Assembly (NCBI RefSeq): GCF_013386585.1
Contig: NZ_JACARO010000056.1
Coordinates: forward strand, 1 to 44,074
Source of the DNA: Pseudomonas sp. P7548
GTDB taxonomy: Bacteria > Pseudomonadota > Gammaproteobacteria > Pseudomonadales > Pseudomonadaceae
DNA: 44,074 nucleotides
Reading direction: 5' to 3'
Shown here: piece after piece, positions 8,453-16,412 of the stretch
Layout of the letters: each line of letters opens with the position of its first letter
Position numbering within the stretch: position 1 is the first letter of the stretch
Translations under genes and position numbers: made by a program
The notes under the pieces: model-generated
Databases searched by the model: none
Told to the model about the DNA's origin: nothing
What the model saw: the letters and a program-made list of their open reading frames with translations, nothing else

Positions 8453-9370
8453 TTATTCGGCGAGCAATGCGTCGACTTCAGCGGTGCCTGGGGAGGTGGC
8501 CGGGCCCCAGCGGGTGACAGCCAGGGCTGCAGCCGCGTTGGCACGGCGTGCCGCTTCGGCCGGTTGCAAGCCGTTGGCCAACCCGGCGAGGAACACGCCG
8601 GCATGGGCATCGCCCGCGCCGTTGCTGTCCACGGCCTTAACCTTGAAACCCGGCACATGTTCGGCCTTGCCCTGGCGGCTGATCCAGCAGCCATTCGGCC
8701 CGTCGCGTACCACCAGCAACGCTTCATCCGGCAGATGGCGATTGAGTTCGCCCAATGCATCCGCAACCGCGCCCGCGCCGGTAAATGCCAACGCTTCCGG
8801 GCCGTTGCTGGTCCAGATATCAATACGCGGCAGCAGCGCAATCATCAGCGCCGAATCCGGTGCCTTGACCAGCGGGCCCGGGTCGAACACCACGGTTATT
8901 TCACGCGGCAAGGCCAGCAGCCAATCGAGCAGCGCCTGGGCCTTGCCGTCCAACAACAGGCTGTAACCGCTGACGTACACGTAATCGTCAGCGCGCGGCG
9001 TCACGCCTGCCAAGTCGTCGGCGCTCAAGTCACCTTCGGCGCCGATATGGGAAATGAACGTTCGCTCGGTACTGGCTTCGGTGAGCGAGACGCACAAACC
9101 GGTGTCTTTGCCCTCGCTGGCGGGCTGGGCGATTTCCACGCCCTCGGCCTGCATCGCGGCGCGGGCCAGGTCGCCAAAACGACCGTTGCCATGACGCCCG
9201 AGGTAAACCACCGGCAAGCCATTGCGCCGGGCGGCGGCCATCACGTTGAAGCCGCCGCCGGCTTCGAAACTGGCCGATTGCGCCAGTACGTCGCCACCGG
9301 TTGCGGGCAAGGTGTCGAGGGCCATGACCAGGTCGACGATGACCTGGCCGGTGTGCAGCAATCTAGACAT
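8453..9370 (-). CDS. PfkB-family (ribokinase-like) carbohydrate kinase
   Basis: A 305-residue sugar or nucleoside kinase. It has GGGFN (38-42) at the substrate site and the PfkB signature DSNGAGDAH (248-256), with Asp254 as the catalytic base. It overlaps the permease gene by a few bases (kinase start inside the permease end), so the two are co-translated. In the operon context, ribose or a ribosyl product released by the neighbouring hydrolase is the likely acceptor. E. coli YegV is the positional parallel. Exact substrate is not shown by the sequence. Confidence 0.88.
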   Translation of the reverse strand: MSRLLHTGQVIVDLVMALDTLPATGGDVLAQSASFEAGGGFNVMAAARRNGLPVVYLGRHGNGRFGDLARAAMQAEGVEIAQPASEGKDTGLCVSLTEASTERTFISHIGAEGDLSADDLAGVTPRADDYVYVSGYSLLLDGKAQALLDWLLALPREITVVFDPGPLVKAPDSALMIALLPRIDIWTSNGPEALAFTGAGAVADALGELNRHLPDEALLVVRDGPNGCWISRQGKAEHVPGFKVKAVDSNGAGDAHAGVFLAGLANGLQPAEAARRANAAAALAVTRWGPATSPGTAEVDALLAE

Positions 9371-10829
9371 TGGGGCTCTCTACTAAAGCCGGGCGACGAT
9401 CAGCGGCGCCGCCCAGTACGGCGTAAATCCCACCGGCGACCAAGAAGGTGACGATCCAGCCCAGGCCGTTGTGGCCCAGCCAGGAGTCGGACAATGGCCC
9501 GGCGAACCAGATATTTTCAGCGGTGGTGCCGATGGTGGTGAAGCTGAAGCCCAGCACGATCGCCACCGCCCAGGCGCCGAACGCACGCCATTCCACGCCG
9601 CCGCGATACCAGTAGGCGCTGCTTGGGGAGACATCCAGCAAGTCTTTGGGGCTGTAGTAATGGCGGTGAATCAGGTCGACCACAAAGATGCCGACCCACG
9701 CCGTGATCGGCACCGCCAGCAGCGAGATGAAGGTAATGAACGGGCCGTAGAAGCTGTCGGCGATCAGCATGAAGTAAATCGACCCGGCGAAGATCGCCAC
9801 GATGTCGACGATCACCGCGTGCACACGCTTGACCTTGAGGCCCAGGGTCAAGGTGGTGAGGCCCGCCGAGTACACCGAGAGGTTGTTGGACAGCAGCAAC
9901 CCGCCGAACGCTGTGATCAGATACGGCACGGCCATCCAGGTCGGCAGCATGTCGCGGATCGCGATGATCGGATCGGTGGCCGACGCCAGGTCGTTATTGC
10001 CCACCGACAGCAGGCCGCCTAGGGTGATCAGCAACACCAGCGGGATACCCGCACCAAACGCGGCCGACGCCACCAGGCGCACGGCCTTGACGCTGCGGTG
10101 CTGGTAGCGCGACATGTCGGCACCGGCGTTGGCCCAACCGATACCGGTGCCGGCAGCCATGGTGCCCACGCCGATGATCATCGCGCTCAACGGTGCCGGC
10201 GTGGCATTGAACACCGCGCTCCAGTCGATGGTGGCGCAGAGGAAACCACCCACCAAAATGTTCAAGGCGCCAAACACGTAGGTGGCCCACTTCTGGATCA
10301 CCAGCAAGGTGGCATGGCCCAGGCCGGACACCGACAGGGTCAACAGCACGAAGATCGCGATGAAGATCAGGGTGAGTACCGGCGCACTTTTCGCCTCAAC
10401 CGGCGAATGGAACAGGATCGAACACAACGACAGCAGCACGAACGCGGCGGTGGTGGTGTTGACGGTTTCCCAACCCAGGCGCGACATCAGCGAGACCAGG
10501 GTGGGGCCGATATTGCCGCGCACGCCGAAGATCGCCCGCGACAGCGTGAGGCTCGGCGCACGACCGCGACGCCCGGCGATGGAGATGATGCCCACCACCG
10601 CAAAGGAGCCTGCGGCACCGAGGATCGCCACGATGATCGCCTGCCAGATGGCCAGGCCACGAAACGCCACCAATGTCGCGCCCAGGGGCAAGCCGAGGAT
10701 GCTGATATTGGCCGCGAACCACACCCAGAACAGTTGCAGCGGGTGGCCGTTGCACTCGCCTTCGGGGACCGGTTCTATGCCGCGTGTTTCCAATTGCCCG
10801 GCGCTTTGGCCGGAAGAGGTGCTGCTCAT
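9363..10829 (-). CDS. NCS1-family purine/cytosine-type permease
   Basis: A 488-residue inner-membrane transporter with about twelve hydrophobic helices. The N-terminal wording (HPLQLFWVWFAANISILGLPLG, then IAGRRGRAPSLTLSRAIFGVRGN) is typical of the cytosine/purine/uracil/thiamine/allantoin (NCS1) family, including the G-R-G-RAP-loop after helix 2. It would bring in a nucleobase or nucleoside by cation symport. It sits between the hydrolase gene (about 200 nt upstream, with a REP doublet in the gap) and the kinase gene, which it overlaps. In E. coli yegTUV the equivalent place is taken by an unrelated nucleoside permease, so the transporter seems exchanged. Confidence 0.9.
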   Translation of the reverse strand: MSSTSSGQSAGQLETRGIEPVPEGECNGHPLQLFWVWFAANISILGLPLGATLVAFRGLAIWQAIIVAILGAAGSFAVVGIISIAGRRGRAPSLTLSRAIFGVRGNIGPTLVSLMSRLGWETVNTTTAAFVLLSLCSILFHSPVEAKSAPVLTLIFIAIFVLLTLSVSGLGHATLLVIQKWATYVFGALNILVGGFLCATIDWSAVFNATPAPLSAMIIGVGTMAAGTGIGWANAGADMSRYQHRSVKAVRLVASAAFGAGIPLVLLITLGGLLSVGNNDLASATDPIIAIRDMLPTWMAVPYLITAFGGLLLSNNLSVYSAGLTTLTLGLKVKRVHAVIVDIVAIFAGSIYFMLIADSFYGPFITFISLLAVPITAWVGIFVVDLIHRHYYSPKDLLDVSPSSAYWYRGGVEWRAFGAWAVAIVLGFSFTTIGTTAENIWFAGPLSDSWLGHNGLGWIVTFLVAGGIYAVLGGAADRRPALVESPNV

Positions 10830-10920
10830 GAGAGGGTGCTCCTGGTGCCTGTATTGTTGTGGTTGTGGCAGAGAATCAAAGCGAAACTTTTATTCGGTCT
10901 CCATGACTCGACACGATCGA

Positions 10921-11011
10921 ATGTGGGAGCGGGCTTGCTCGCGAAAGCAGTGGGTCGGCCAACTGATGTGCCACCTGACACATCGCCTTCGCGAGCAAGC
11001 CCGCTCCCACA
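10921..11011. repeat. REP doublet (REPIN), GTGGGAGCGGGC type
   Basis: Arms ATGTGGGAGCGGGCTTGCTC and the inverse GCGAGCAAGCCCGCTCCCAC enclose a spacer of about 35 nt. It lies inside the predicted operon between hydrolase and permease, where it could affect mRNA stability or readthrough. Confidence 0.85.
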
Positions 11012-11027
11012 TGTTTGCCTACGGCGC

Positions 11028-12029
11028 TTATCGCAGTTTCAGCAGCCCTTGGACCAGCGGCTGCAACTCCAGGCCATTGACCTGCTTGACCTGTTCGATC
11101 AGCGCCTCGGGCCAGCACTGCAGGCCCAGGCACGCGCCCAACATCGCACCGAGAATGGCGGCGATGGTGTCGGTGTCACCGCCGAGGCTGGCGGCCAGGC
11201 ACAGGGCCTCGAAAGCATTCATCTCACCCACCGCCACTTGCTGCGCGAGGGCAAACGACACCACCACCGACTCCTGGGAGGCGACGGAGGTGCCGATCAA
11301 TTCGTAGAGCAAGTCGGCGAACAAGGCTTTGTCGCCACTGCCGACGCTCAAGGTGCGCGCCCAACTGATGCGGGTGGAAATGCGCCCACCAGCGATCCAG
11401 TGGCCGTGGTTTTCCGCCTGCTGGGCGATCTGCACACCGATGTTCAGGGCTTCACCAAGGTCGGTGCCGTTGATGCCGGCCGAGACCACTGCCGCCACAG
11501 CAGCAGCGCTGGAAATGCCGAGGCTGGTGTTGTGGGTGACCTGACAGGCCTGGATCACCGCCTGGATGAAGTGCGCCGGGTCGCTGACGTCGGCCGCGAT
11601 CCCCACGGGGGTGATGCGCATGGCCGCGCCGTTGGTGGTGCCATAACGCCCGGATTCTTCAGGCGTGTGGCCAGCAAGGATCATGTCGATGGCACGCTTG
11701 GTCGACGGCCCGAGCAAATCCTGGGAGCCTTTGGCGCGCATCACCGCCTCCCACTCGATCAGGCGCTGGGCCAGTACTGTGGGCTCGATCTTGCCGTGGC
11801 CTTCCACCAGCAACTCGCCGACCAGGATTGCCTGTTCGGTGTCGTCGGTGATCGAGCCGGCGGGCATGTTCGGCGCAATCGGTTGGTCGGCATCGGCGTC
11901 TTCCAGGCCGGTGATGGCACCGAAGCGAGCCCTGACTTGCTCGCGGCTCAGGGACTGGGTGGGCATCCCCAGGGCATCGCCCAGCGCCAGGCCGTAAAAG
12001 GCGCCGAGTGCGCGAATATCCGGGGTCAT
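11028..12029 (-). CDS. ADP-ribosylglycohydrolase-family protein (YegU-like)
   Basis: A 333-residue protein of the ARH/DraG fold, a di-Mg hydrolase of N-ribosyl bonds. GDALGMP (17-23), the metal ligands in SITDDTE (TDDT at 61-64) and GGDTDT (283-288) are all intact, so it should be active. The start at MTPDIRAL is chosen because its ATG overlaps the TGA of the GntR gene, and the upstream extension is shadow sequence. With a permease and a PfkB kinase in the same operon, the role is more likely cleavage of a nucleoside or other N-riboside than protein de-ADP-ribosylation; this is inference, matching the unexplained E. coli YegU context. Confidence 0.88.
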   Translation of the reverse strand: MTPDIRALGAFYGLALGDALGMPTQSLSREQVRARFGAITGLEDADADQPIAPNMPAGSITDDTEQAILVGELLVEGHGKIEPTVLAQRLIEWEAVMRAKGSQDLLGPSTKRAIDMILAGHTPEESGRYGTTNGAAMRITPVGIAADVSDPAHFIQAVIQACQVTHNTSLGISSAAAVAAVVSAGINGTDLGEALNIGVQIAQQAENHGHWIAGGRISTRISWARTLSVGSGDKALFADLLYELIGTSVASQESVVVSFALAQQVAVGEMNAFEALCLAASLGGDTDTIAAILGAMLGACLGLQCWPEALIEQVKQVNGLELQPLVQGLLKLR

Positions 12030-12739
12030 TTCAAGGCTCCAAACTGCAGGTGCAGGCGAAAGTGCAAGGGATCGAGCAAGCTCTCGACGTACTCCATGAA
12101 GCGCTCGCGACGGTCGTAGGTGGTGCGCGAGGCTTTGAGAAACACGGTGCCGACAGGTCGGCCGAGCAACTCGGCGTCTTCGTCGCTCAGGGGCTCGGCG
12201 CCGATCCATTGGTCGCCCTCGGCACCGACGTAACCGTAGGCTGCCAGGGTGATGGTCAGGGAGTTATCGATCAGGCCCACACGCGGCAGGCTTTCCAGGC
12301 CTCCCGCGGCAGGCATCAGTGAACGTTCGAGGGACACGGCGACGCCATCGGTGGTGCGCCGGCGACGATCCAGAGCGATGAACTGGTCGCTGCCGAAACG
12401 GCTGACCAGGTCCGGCCGGGTGACCGCTTCCAGGCGCAGGATGTCGGTGGTCACCCGTGCGCCGGTGTCGGCCAGGGCCTGGGCCCAGCCGCTGCGTTGG
12501 TCAAGCACCATGCCGTCAAAGGTGACGATGGAGCCGACGCCGCTCTGAGTCGCGATGTAGTTGCGACGCTTGAGCTCGGCCAGGGCTTCGCGCAGGGTGC
12601 CGCGGCTGACCGCGAACTCCTCGGCCAGTTGATGCTCGCCCGGCAGCAGGAAACCGTCGGCCATCACCCCACCCTCGATACGGCGGATGAGCTCGTCGAC
12701 GACGCGTTTTTTCTTATCAAATCGAACATGTCTAATCAT
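12026..12739 (-). CDS. GntR-family regulator, HutC/UTRA type (YegW-like)
   Basis: A 237-residue regulator. The N-terminal winged helix contains PGEHQLAEEFAVSRGTLREALAELKRRNYI, the GntR signature; the rest (about 85-235) has the UTRA ligand-binding pattern, with FIALDRRRRTTDGVAVSLERS and an ending DPLHFRLHLQFG. It is the first gene of the operon with hydrolase, permease and kinase and overlaps the hydrolase by 4 nt. The start ATG lies within a large inverted repeat and has no Shine-Dalgarno sequence; a GTG eight codons upstream is the alternative. It is likely a local repressor relieved by the imported compound or a breakdown product. Confidence 0.88.
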   Translation of the reverse strand: MIRHVRFDKKKRVVDELIRRIEGGVMADGFLLPGEHQLAEEFAVSRGTLREALAELKRRNYIATQSGVGSIVTFDGMVLDQRSGWAQALADTGARVTTDILRLEAVTRPDLVSRFGSDQFIALDRRRRTTDGVAVSLERSLMPAAGGLESLPRVGLIDNSLTITLAAYGYVGAEGDQWIGAEPLSDEDAELLGRPVGTVFLKASRTTYDRRERFMEYVESLLDPLHFRLHLQFGALK

Positions 12740-12753
12740 GTACAAATTGATAA
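12714..12753. promoter_or_regulatory. Nested inverted repeat over the gntR start, candidate operator
   Basis: TTATCAA (12714-12720) pairs with TTGATAA (12747-12753), and within it ACATG (12726-12730) pairs with CATGT (12737-12741). The centre covers the gntR start codon. The symmetry and place fit autorepression by the dimeric GntR protein. This is read from sequence only. Confidence 0.5.
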
Positions 12754-12809
12754 CCGAAAGCACCCGATGGCAGCAAGCGAATTATTTCAGGAAGATGAAA
12801 AAAACCGCC

Positions 12810-13370
12810 TCAGGGCTCCAGGCCAATGGGGAAAAATTCCCCGCCGCTCCAGACGCCCAGCCAGTTCTGACCGTTGATCGGACGGCTCACCGCCAGCTCC
12901 ACCAATTGGTAGAACGCGTTGCGGTGCACGAGAGCTTCAAGGTTGGTGCGCACCCGCAGGTAAGGCGCAGGTTCCTGGGTGACAGGGTCGATCACCACCC
13001 GCAGCGGGTGTTCGAGGCCGGCCTCGATCTGATCGTCGACGTTGGTGGTAAAGCGCAGGACCTGGCTTTCGCCCTGGCCTTCGACTTCGAGGGTGACCGC
13101 GACAAACGGCGCATCATCGACGGTGATCCCGACTTTTTCCACCGGGGTCACCAGGAAATACTCATCGCCGTCGCGGCGGATGATGTTGGAGAACAACTTG
13201 ACCATCGGTTTGCGGCCAATCGGCGTGCCCTGATAGAACCAGGTGCCGTCGCGGGCGATGCGCATGTCGATGTTGCCGCAGAAATCCGGGTTCCACAGGT
13301 GCACCGGCGCCGGTCCCTTGCCCTTGGGCAGTTGGGCCAACAGGTCGTTGGCCTTGGCGGAATCGGTCAT
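12810..13370 (-). CDS. DUF1285-domain protein
   Basis: A 186-residue cytoplasmic protein. PAPVHLWNPDFCGNIDMRIARDGTWFYQGTPIGRKPMVKLFSNIIRRD is the recognisable opening of DUF1285. The start at MTDSAKAN is supported by an AAAGGAG ribosome-binding site; a more upstream ATG would overlap the previous gene. The function is not known to me; no catalytic motif is evident. It follows the lipoprotein gene by 16 nt on the same strand, so the two are likely co-transcribed. Confidence 0.88.
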   Translation of the reverse strand: MTDSAKANDLLAQLPKGKGPAPVHLWNPDFCGNIDMRIARDGTWFYQGTPIGRKPMVKLFSNIIRRDGDEYFLVTPVEKVGITVDDAPFVAVTLEVEGQGESQVLRFTTNVDDQIEAGLEHPLRVVIDPVTQEPAPYLRVRTNLEALVHRNAFYQLVELAVSRPINGQNWLGVWSGGEFFPIGLEP

Positions 13371-13386
13371 GCGGGTCTCCTTTGAA

Positions 13387-13992
13387 TTACTGGTCACTCA
13401 TCCCCAGCAGGCTGCGTGCGTATTGCGCCAGCGGGCGGGCGATCAGGTCTTGAGGCTTGTTGTCGTGGAACGTCAGTAAACCGCCACGGCTGCGAATGCG
13501 CACAGTATCAATCAAATACTGGGTGCTGGTCTCGATCAGCATGACCTGAATCACGCCACTGTCCAGGCCAACGCGGTCCAGGGCTTGCTGGTCGGTCCAC
13601 TCGTCGGCATTGCCGATGCGGTCATCGGCTGCCGCAAAGCGGCAGTACAACAGGTAGTGCGCACCGGCCGCACGGGCTTCGGACATCGCCTGTTCAAGGC
13701 CCTCGGTCTGGCGGGCGCGACGCACCATGGGGAAATACTCGACGAAACCGTTGAAGGCTTCCTCGGCCACCACGTTGGGACGCGGGTAGGCGCTGCCCGG
13801 CGGTACAAAGGCGCCTTGGGCGATAAAGATGAACGAGTCGGGCTGCACGCGGATCGAGGCGCTACGGCGTGTATCACTGTGGTCCAGCAGCCCGGCGTCA
13901 CTCATCTGATAACGGGTGCCTTCGGCCATATCGCTGACGGTCATGCAACCACTCAGCGTCAACGACGCCAGCAACAACACCAGACTACGCAT
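13387..13992 (-). CDS. DUF4823-type lipoprotein
   Basis: A 201-residue lipoprotein. The start MRSLVLLLASLTLSGC gives a signal peptide ending in an LSGC lipobox, so Cys16 should be lipidated and the protein anchored in a membrane facing the periplasm. The residue after Cys is Met, not Asp, so outer-membrane sorting is expected. The body holds ARAAGAHYLLYCRFAAADDRIGNADEW and later VIQVMLIETSTQYLIDTVRIRSR, wording of the DUF4823 family. It is the first gene of a probable two-gene unit with DUF1285. Role unknown. Confidence 0.85.
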   Translation of the reverse strand: MRSLVLLLASLTLSGCMTVSDMAEGTRYQMSDAGLLDHSDTRRSASIRVQPDSFIFIAQGAFVPPGSAYPRPNVVAEEAFNGFVEYFPMVRRARQTEGLEQAMSEARAAGAHYLLYCRFAAADDRIGNADEWTDQQALDRVGLDSGVIQVMLIETSTQYLIDTVRIRSRGGLLTFHDNKPQDLIARPLAQYARSLLGMSDQ

Positions 13993-14078
13993 CCTAATCC
14001 TCCAGAAGCCGGTGACGGAAAACCGGCGAATGGGCGTGAGATGCAGAATCCAGGCCATTCATCGCAATGGCGAACATC

Positions 14079-14180
14079 TGTAGGAGCCGGCTTGCCTGCG
14101 ATGCAAGCACCTCGGTGTATCAGTCACACCGAGTTGATGCAATCGCAGGCAAGCCAGCTCCCATACAAGCCAGCGCCTAC
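14079..14180. repeat. REP doublet, GTAGGAGCCGGCTTGCCTGC type
   Basis: CTGTAGGAGCCGGCTTGCCT and an inverse arm ATCGCAGGCAAGCCAGCTCC flank about 50 nt, and a further degenerate GCCAGCGCCTAC lies at the right end. It occupies the space between the lipoprotein start and the moaA stop. Confidence 0.75.
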
Positions 14181-14191
14181 AAGGGATGGGG

Positions 14192-15160
14192 TCAGCCGCC
14201 GATGATCTTCATGATGGTGGCACCGCCAGAGAAGGCGACTTCCTGCTTGTCGCCCAGGGCCTTCATCAGCAAACCTTGCAGTGCTGGAAGCGCCTGGTGG
14301 CGGGGCTTGTCCAGCAAGTCGCCGATGTAGTGACGGTTACTCGACGACAGGCAGCCATGCAGCCAGCCGGTGGAGGACAGCCGCAGCCGTGAACAGGTCC
14401 GGCAAAACGGTACACTTTCATTGGCGATCACGCCGAAGAAGCCTTTACCCGGGACCTCGTAACGCACGGCGGTGGCGTCCACCGGGGCGTTGGCTTGCAG
14501 GTATTCGTGGTGTTCGCCGATCAAGCTGAGCAATTGCTGCAAGCTGACAAACTGCTGCAGGAACGCGTTGGAGTCCTTGGCCAAGTGGCCCATGCGCATC
14601 AGCTCGATGAAGCGCAACTCGTAACCGCGCGCCAGGCAGTAGTCGAGCAACGGCATGACCTGGTCAAGGTTCTGCCCGCGCAACGGCACCATGTTTACTT
14701 TGATCTTGAGGCCGGCAGCGCTGGCCTGGTCCATACCGTCGAGCACGGTGGCGAGGTCGCCGCCCCGGGCGATGCTGCGGAAAGCGTCCGCGTCGAGGGT
14801 GTCGAGGGAAACGTTGATGCGCCGGATACCCGCCTCCACCAGCAGCGGCAACTTGCGCGCCAGGAGCTGGCCATTGGTGGTCAGGCTGATATCACTGAGC
14901 CCCATCTGCCCCACCGCGCCCATAAAGGCTTCCAGCTTGGGACTGACCAGTGGCTCGCCCCCGGTGATGCGCAGGCGGTCGATGCCCGCCGCTTCGATCA
15001 GGTAAGCCACGCCACGGGCCATGGCCTCGGCCGAGAGTTCGTCCTGGGCAGCCACCAGCCGCTTGCCGTTAGGCACGCAGTAGGTACACGCGTAATTGCA
15101 GGCTGAGGTCAGGCTGATTCGCAAATTGCGAAAACGCCTGCCTTGACGATCAACGATCAT
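14192..15160 (-). CDS. moaA: GTP 3',8-cyclase, molybdenum cofactor biosynthesis
   Basis: A 322-residue radical-SAM enzyme for the first step of molybdopterin synthesis, GTP to 3',8-cH2GTP. Cys21, Cys25 and Cys28 (CNYACTYC) bind the SAM cluster, and C253-x2-C256-x13-C270 binds the second 4Fe-4S cluster that holds GTP. RITGGEPL is the radical-SAM GGE motif. The protein ends in Gly-Gly, as needed for MoaA activity. A GGAGTG ribosome-binding site precedes the ATG. It stands alone, away from other moa genes; Pseudomonas often has more than one moaA. Its product would serve the Mo-hydroxylase encoded later in the window. Confidence 0.95.
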   Translation of the reverse strand: MIVDRQGRRFRNLRISLTSACNYACTYCVPNGKRLVAAQDELSAEAMARGVAYLIEAAGIDRLRITGGEPLVSPKLEAFMGAVGQMGLSDISLTTNGQLLARKLPLLVEAGIRRINVSLDTLDADAFRSIARGGDLATVLDGMDQASAAGLKIKVNMVPLRGQNLDQVMPLLDYCLARGYELRFIELMRMGHLAKDSNAFLQQFVSLQQLLSLIGEHHEYLQANAPVDATAVRYEVPGKGFFGVIANESVPFCRTCSRLRLSSTGWLHGCLSSSNRHYIGDLLDKPRHQALPALQGLLMKALGDKQEVAFSGGATIMKIIGG

Positions 15161-15191
15161 GGATCACTCCGGCAGAGGATAATGGGGGCGC

Positions 15192-15223
15192 GCTAAAAAC
15201 TGACTCATAAATCAGCTTTTAGC
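15192..15223. promoter_or_regulatory. Inverted repeat between moaA and the TetR gene
   Basis: GCTAAAA and TTTTAGC, together with inner CTGA and TCAG, form a nearly perfect 32-nt dyad around CTCATAAA. It is 32 nt upstream of moaA. There is no clear T-run for a terminator, so an operator or structured moaA leader is possible. Confidence 0.4.
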
Positions 15224-15299
15224 AAGATCCTTGCCTGAGTATATTCCTGGGACACTGCGCCTGGCAGTAAATCATTAGGCCATCACTGTGGCGAATGAC

Positions 15300-15968
15300 T
15301 TATACAGCAGGGGTTTCGCCGCCCTTGGAATCCGGGTTTGGCAGATCAGCGCTGTGCTTGCGCTTGTTGCCCATGCGCACGCCGATGTCCATCAGGAATT
15401 GGAAGAAACCTTCCTGATCTTCCAGCACATTGCTCCAGAACGGCGAGTGGTACAGCGCCACGGCGCCATGCACCAGCGCCCATGCGGCGCAGTAGTGGAA
15501 ATACGGTGGCACGTCTTCAAGCTTGCCTTCGGTGATTCGGCCTTTGATCAGCAAGGTCAGGCGTTCGAAGTTCGAGGCACGGATCTTGTGCAACTCCTCG
15601 ACCATCTCCGGCACCTGGTGGCCCTTGACCACCTTCTCTTCCAGGCGGTCGAACAGGCGGTAGCGCTGCGGGTCGCGCATGCGGAACTCGAAATAGGCCC
15701 GGGACAGGGCTTCCTTGTCCTTGTCGACATCGGCCGAATGCAACAGCTCGTTCAAATCACGCTCGTAGTCGAGCATCAGGCGCAGGTAAATTTCGGCCTT
15801 GGATTTGAAGTGCTTGTAGATCGTGCCTTTGCCGATACCCACGGCATCCGCAATCATCTCGACGGTGACGCTGTCTTCACCTTGTTCGAGGAACAGCTTG
15901 AGTGCTGTGTCGAGAATTTCCTGCTCACGGCGGCGAAACTCACGGACCTTACGGGGTTCTTTTTGCAT
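15300..15968 (-). CDS. TetR-family transcriptional regulator
   Basis: A 222-residue regulator. The start MQKEPRKVREFRRREQ is preferred because the DNA-binding domain begins there; the HTH reads VTVEMIADAVGIGKGTIYKHFKSKAEIY (about 35-62). The C-terminal part is an all-helical ligand domain with AAWALVHGAVALYHSPFW near 175-192. It is the gene found near tatD and rgsA in Pseudomonas chromosomes (PA2957 position in PAO1, recalled). No adjacent enzyme gene suggests its ligand. A 14-bp palindrome about 45 nt upstream may be its own operator. Confidence 0.88.
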   Translation of the reverse strand: MQKEPRKVREFRRREQEILDTALKLFLEQGEDSVTVEMIADAVGIGKGTIYKHFKSKAEIYLRLMLDYERDLNELLHSADVDKDKEALSRAYFEFRMRDPQRYRLFDRLEEKVVKGHQVPEMVEELHKIRASNFERLTLLIKGRITEGKLEDVPPYFHYCAAWALVHGAVALYHSPFWSNVLEDQEGFFQFLMDIGVRMGNKRKHSADLPNPDSKGGETPAV

Positions 15969-16263
15969 GAGGAAGAGGTCTGCAGAGGTCAATGTGGGAG
16001 GGCTGCGCAGGGCCACGGATACGTGGCGATACGATTTACCCAGTGCGAGGGATTATCCCGACTGAACAGTCGTTGGGCAATGTCTATGTGAACCCGTTAT
16101 GCACTTAACTTTCAATGTGCCAACGATTTCATCGTTATCAGTCAGAAACAATACGCAATATATACACCTGTGCACTGGCTTGATGAGAACTCAAGCGAAG
16201 CGCGCGTATTCCAAATCTGTTTAAAAAACGATCAGATGCGACTGGACTGAATGGGATACTGAT
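15969..16263. other. Intergenic region between the TetR gene and rgsA
   Basis: Apart from the CCACG palindrome, this AT-richer stretch of roughly 300 nt must hold the divergent TetR and rgsA upstream control regions. I looked for the GacA-type TGTAAG-N6-CTTACA site and did not find a good match. No coding frame is convincing. Confidence 0.5.
16013..16026. promoter_or_regulatory. Palindrome upstream of the TetR gene, candidate operator
   Basis: CCACG-GATA-CGTGG is a perfect 5-bp dyad 45 nt upstream of the regulator start, a distance at which a TetR dimer could cover its own promoter. Confidence 0.4.
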
Positions 16264-16270
16264 CAATACT
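16264..16270 (+). promoter_or_regulatory. Probable RpoS-type -10 element of rgsA
   Basis: CAATACT resembles the sigma-S -10 pattern (CTATACT). It lies about 7 nt before the point expected for a transcript of about 118 nt ending at the terminator at 16394. RgsA is known to be RpoS-dependent in Pseudomonas. Confidence 0.45.
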
Positions 16271-16276
16271 TCAATT

Positions 16277-16394
16277 GTCGGCGTGGCATCTCCCCCAAGT
16301 GACGCGTCGACCTGGGTACCGACGGACTGTGTGCCCTTGTTTTACTCCTAATGGTCTTAGCCCGGATTCACCCCCCAGAACCCGGGTTTTTTTT
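16277..16394 (+). ncRNA. rgsA: Small RNA RgsA (P16)
   Basis: A plus-strand intrinsic terminator (CCCGG...CCGGG then eight Ts) sits between two minus-strand genes and ends no coding sequence, which points to an independent small transcript. The position next to tatD is where RgsA/P16 (PA2958.1 in PAO1) is found, and the length from the presumed start, about 118 nt, fits the known size of roughly 120 nt. RgsA is an RpoS- and Gac-influenced RNA linked to oxidative stress in Pseudomonas. The identity rests on position, terminator and size; I could not compare it with the Rfam model. Confidence 0.72.
16359..16394 (+). terminator. Intrinsic terminator of rgsA
   Basis: CCCGG and CCGGG pair around a C/A-rich loop, followed directly by a run of eight Ts on the plus strand. 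Confidence 0.75.
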
Positions 16395-16412
16395 GCCTGC
16401 GATTTGGCCTCG

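Noticed and set aside
10098..12119. A plus-strand open frame of 673 codons over the permease and hydrolase genes
   Set aside because: It is antisense to two genes with intact family motifs, is rich in Gln/His/Arg/Gly shadows and has no recognisable domain.
16100..16263. GacA-binding palindrome upstream of rgsA
   Set aside because: No good TGTAAG-N6-CTTACA match was found on either strand.
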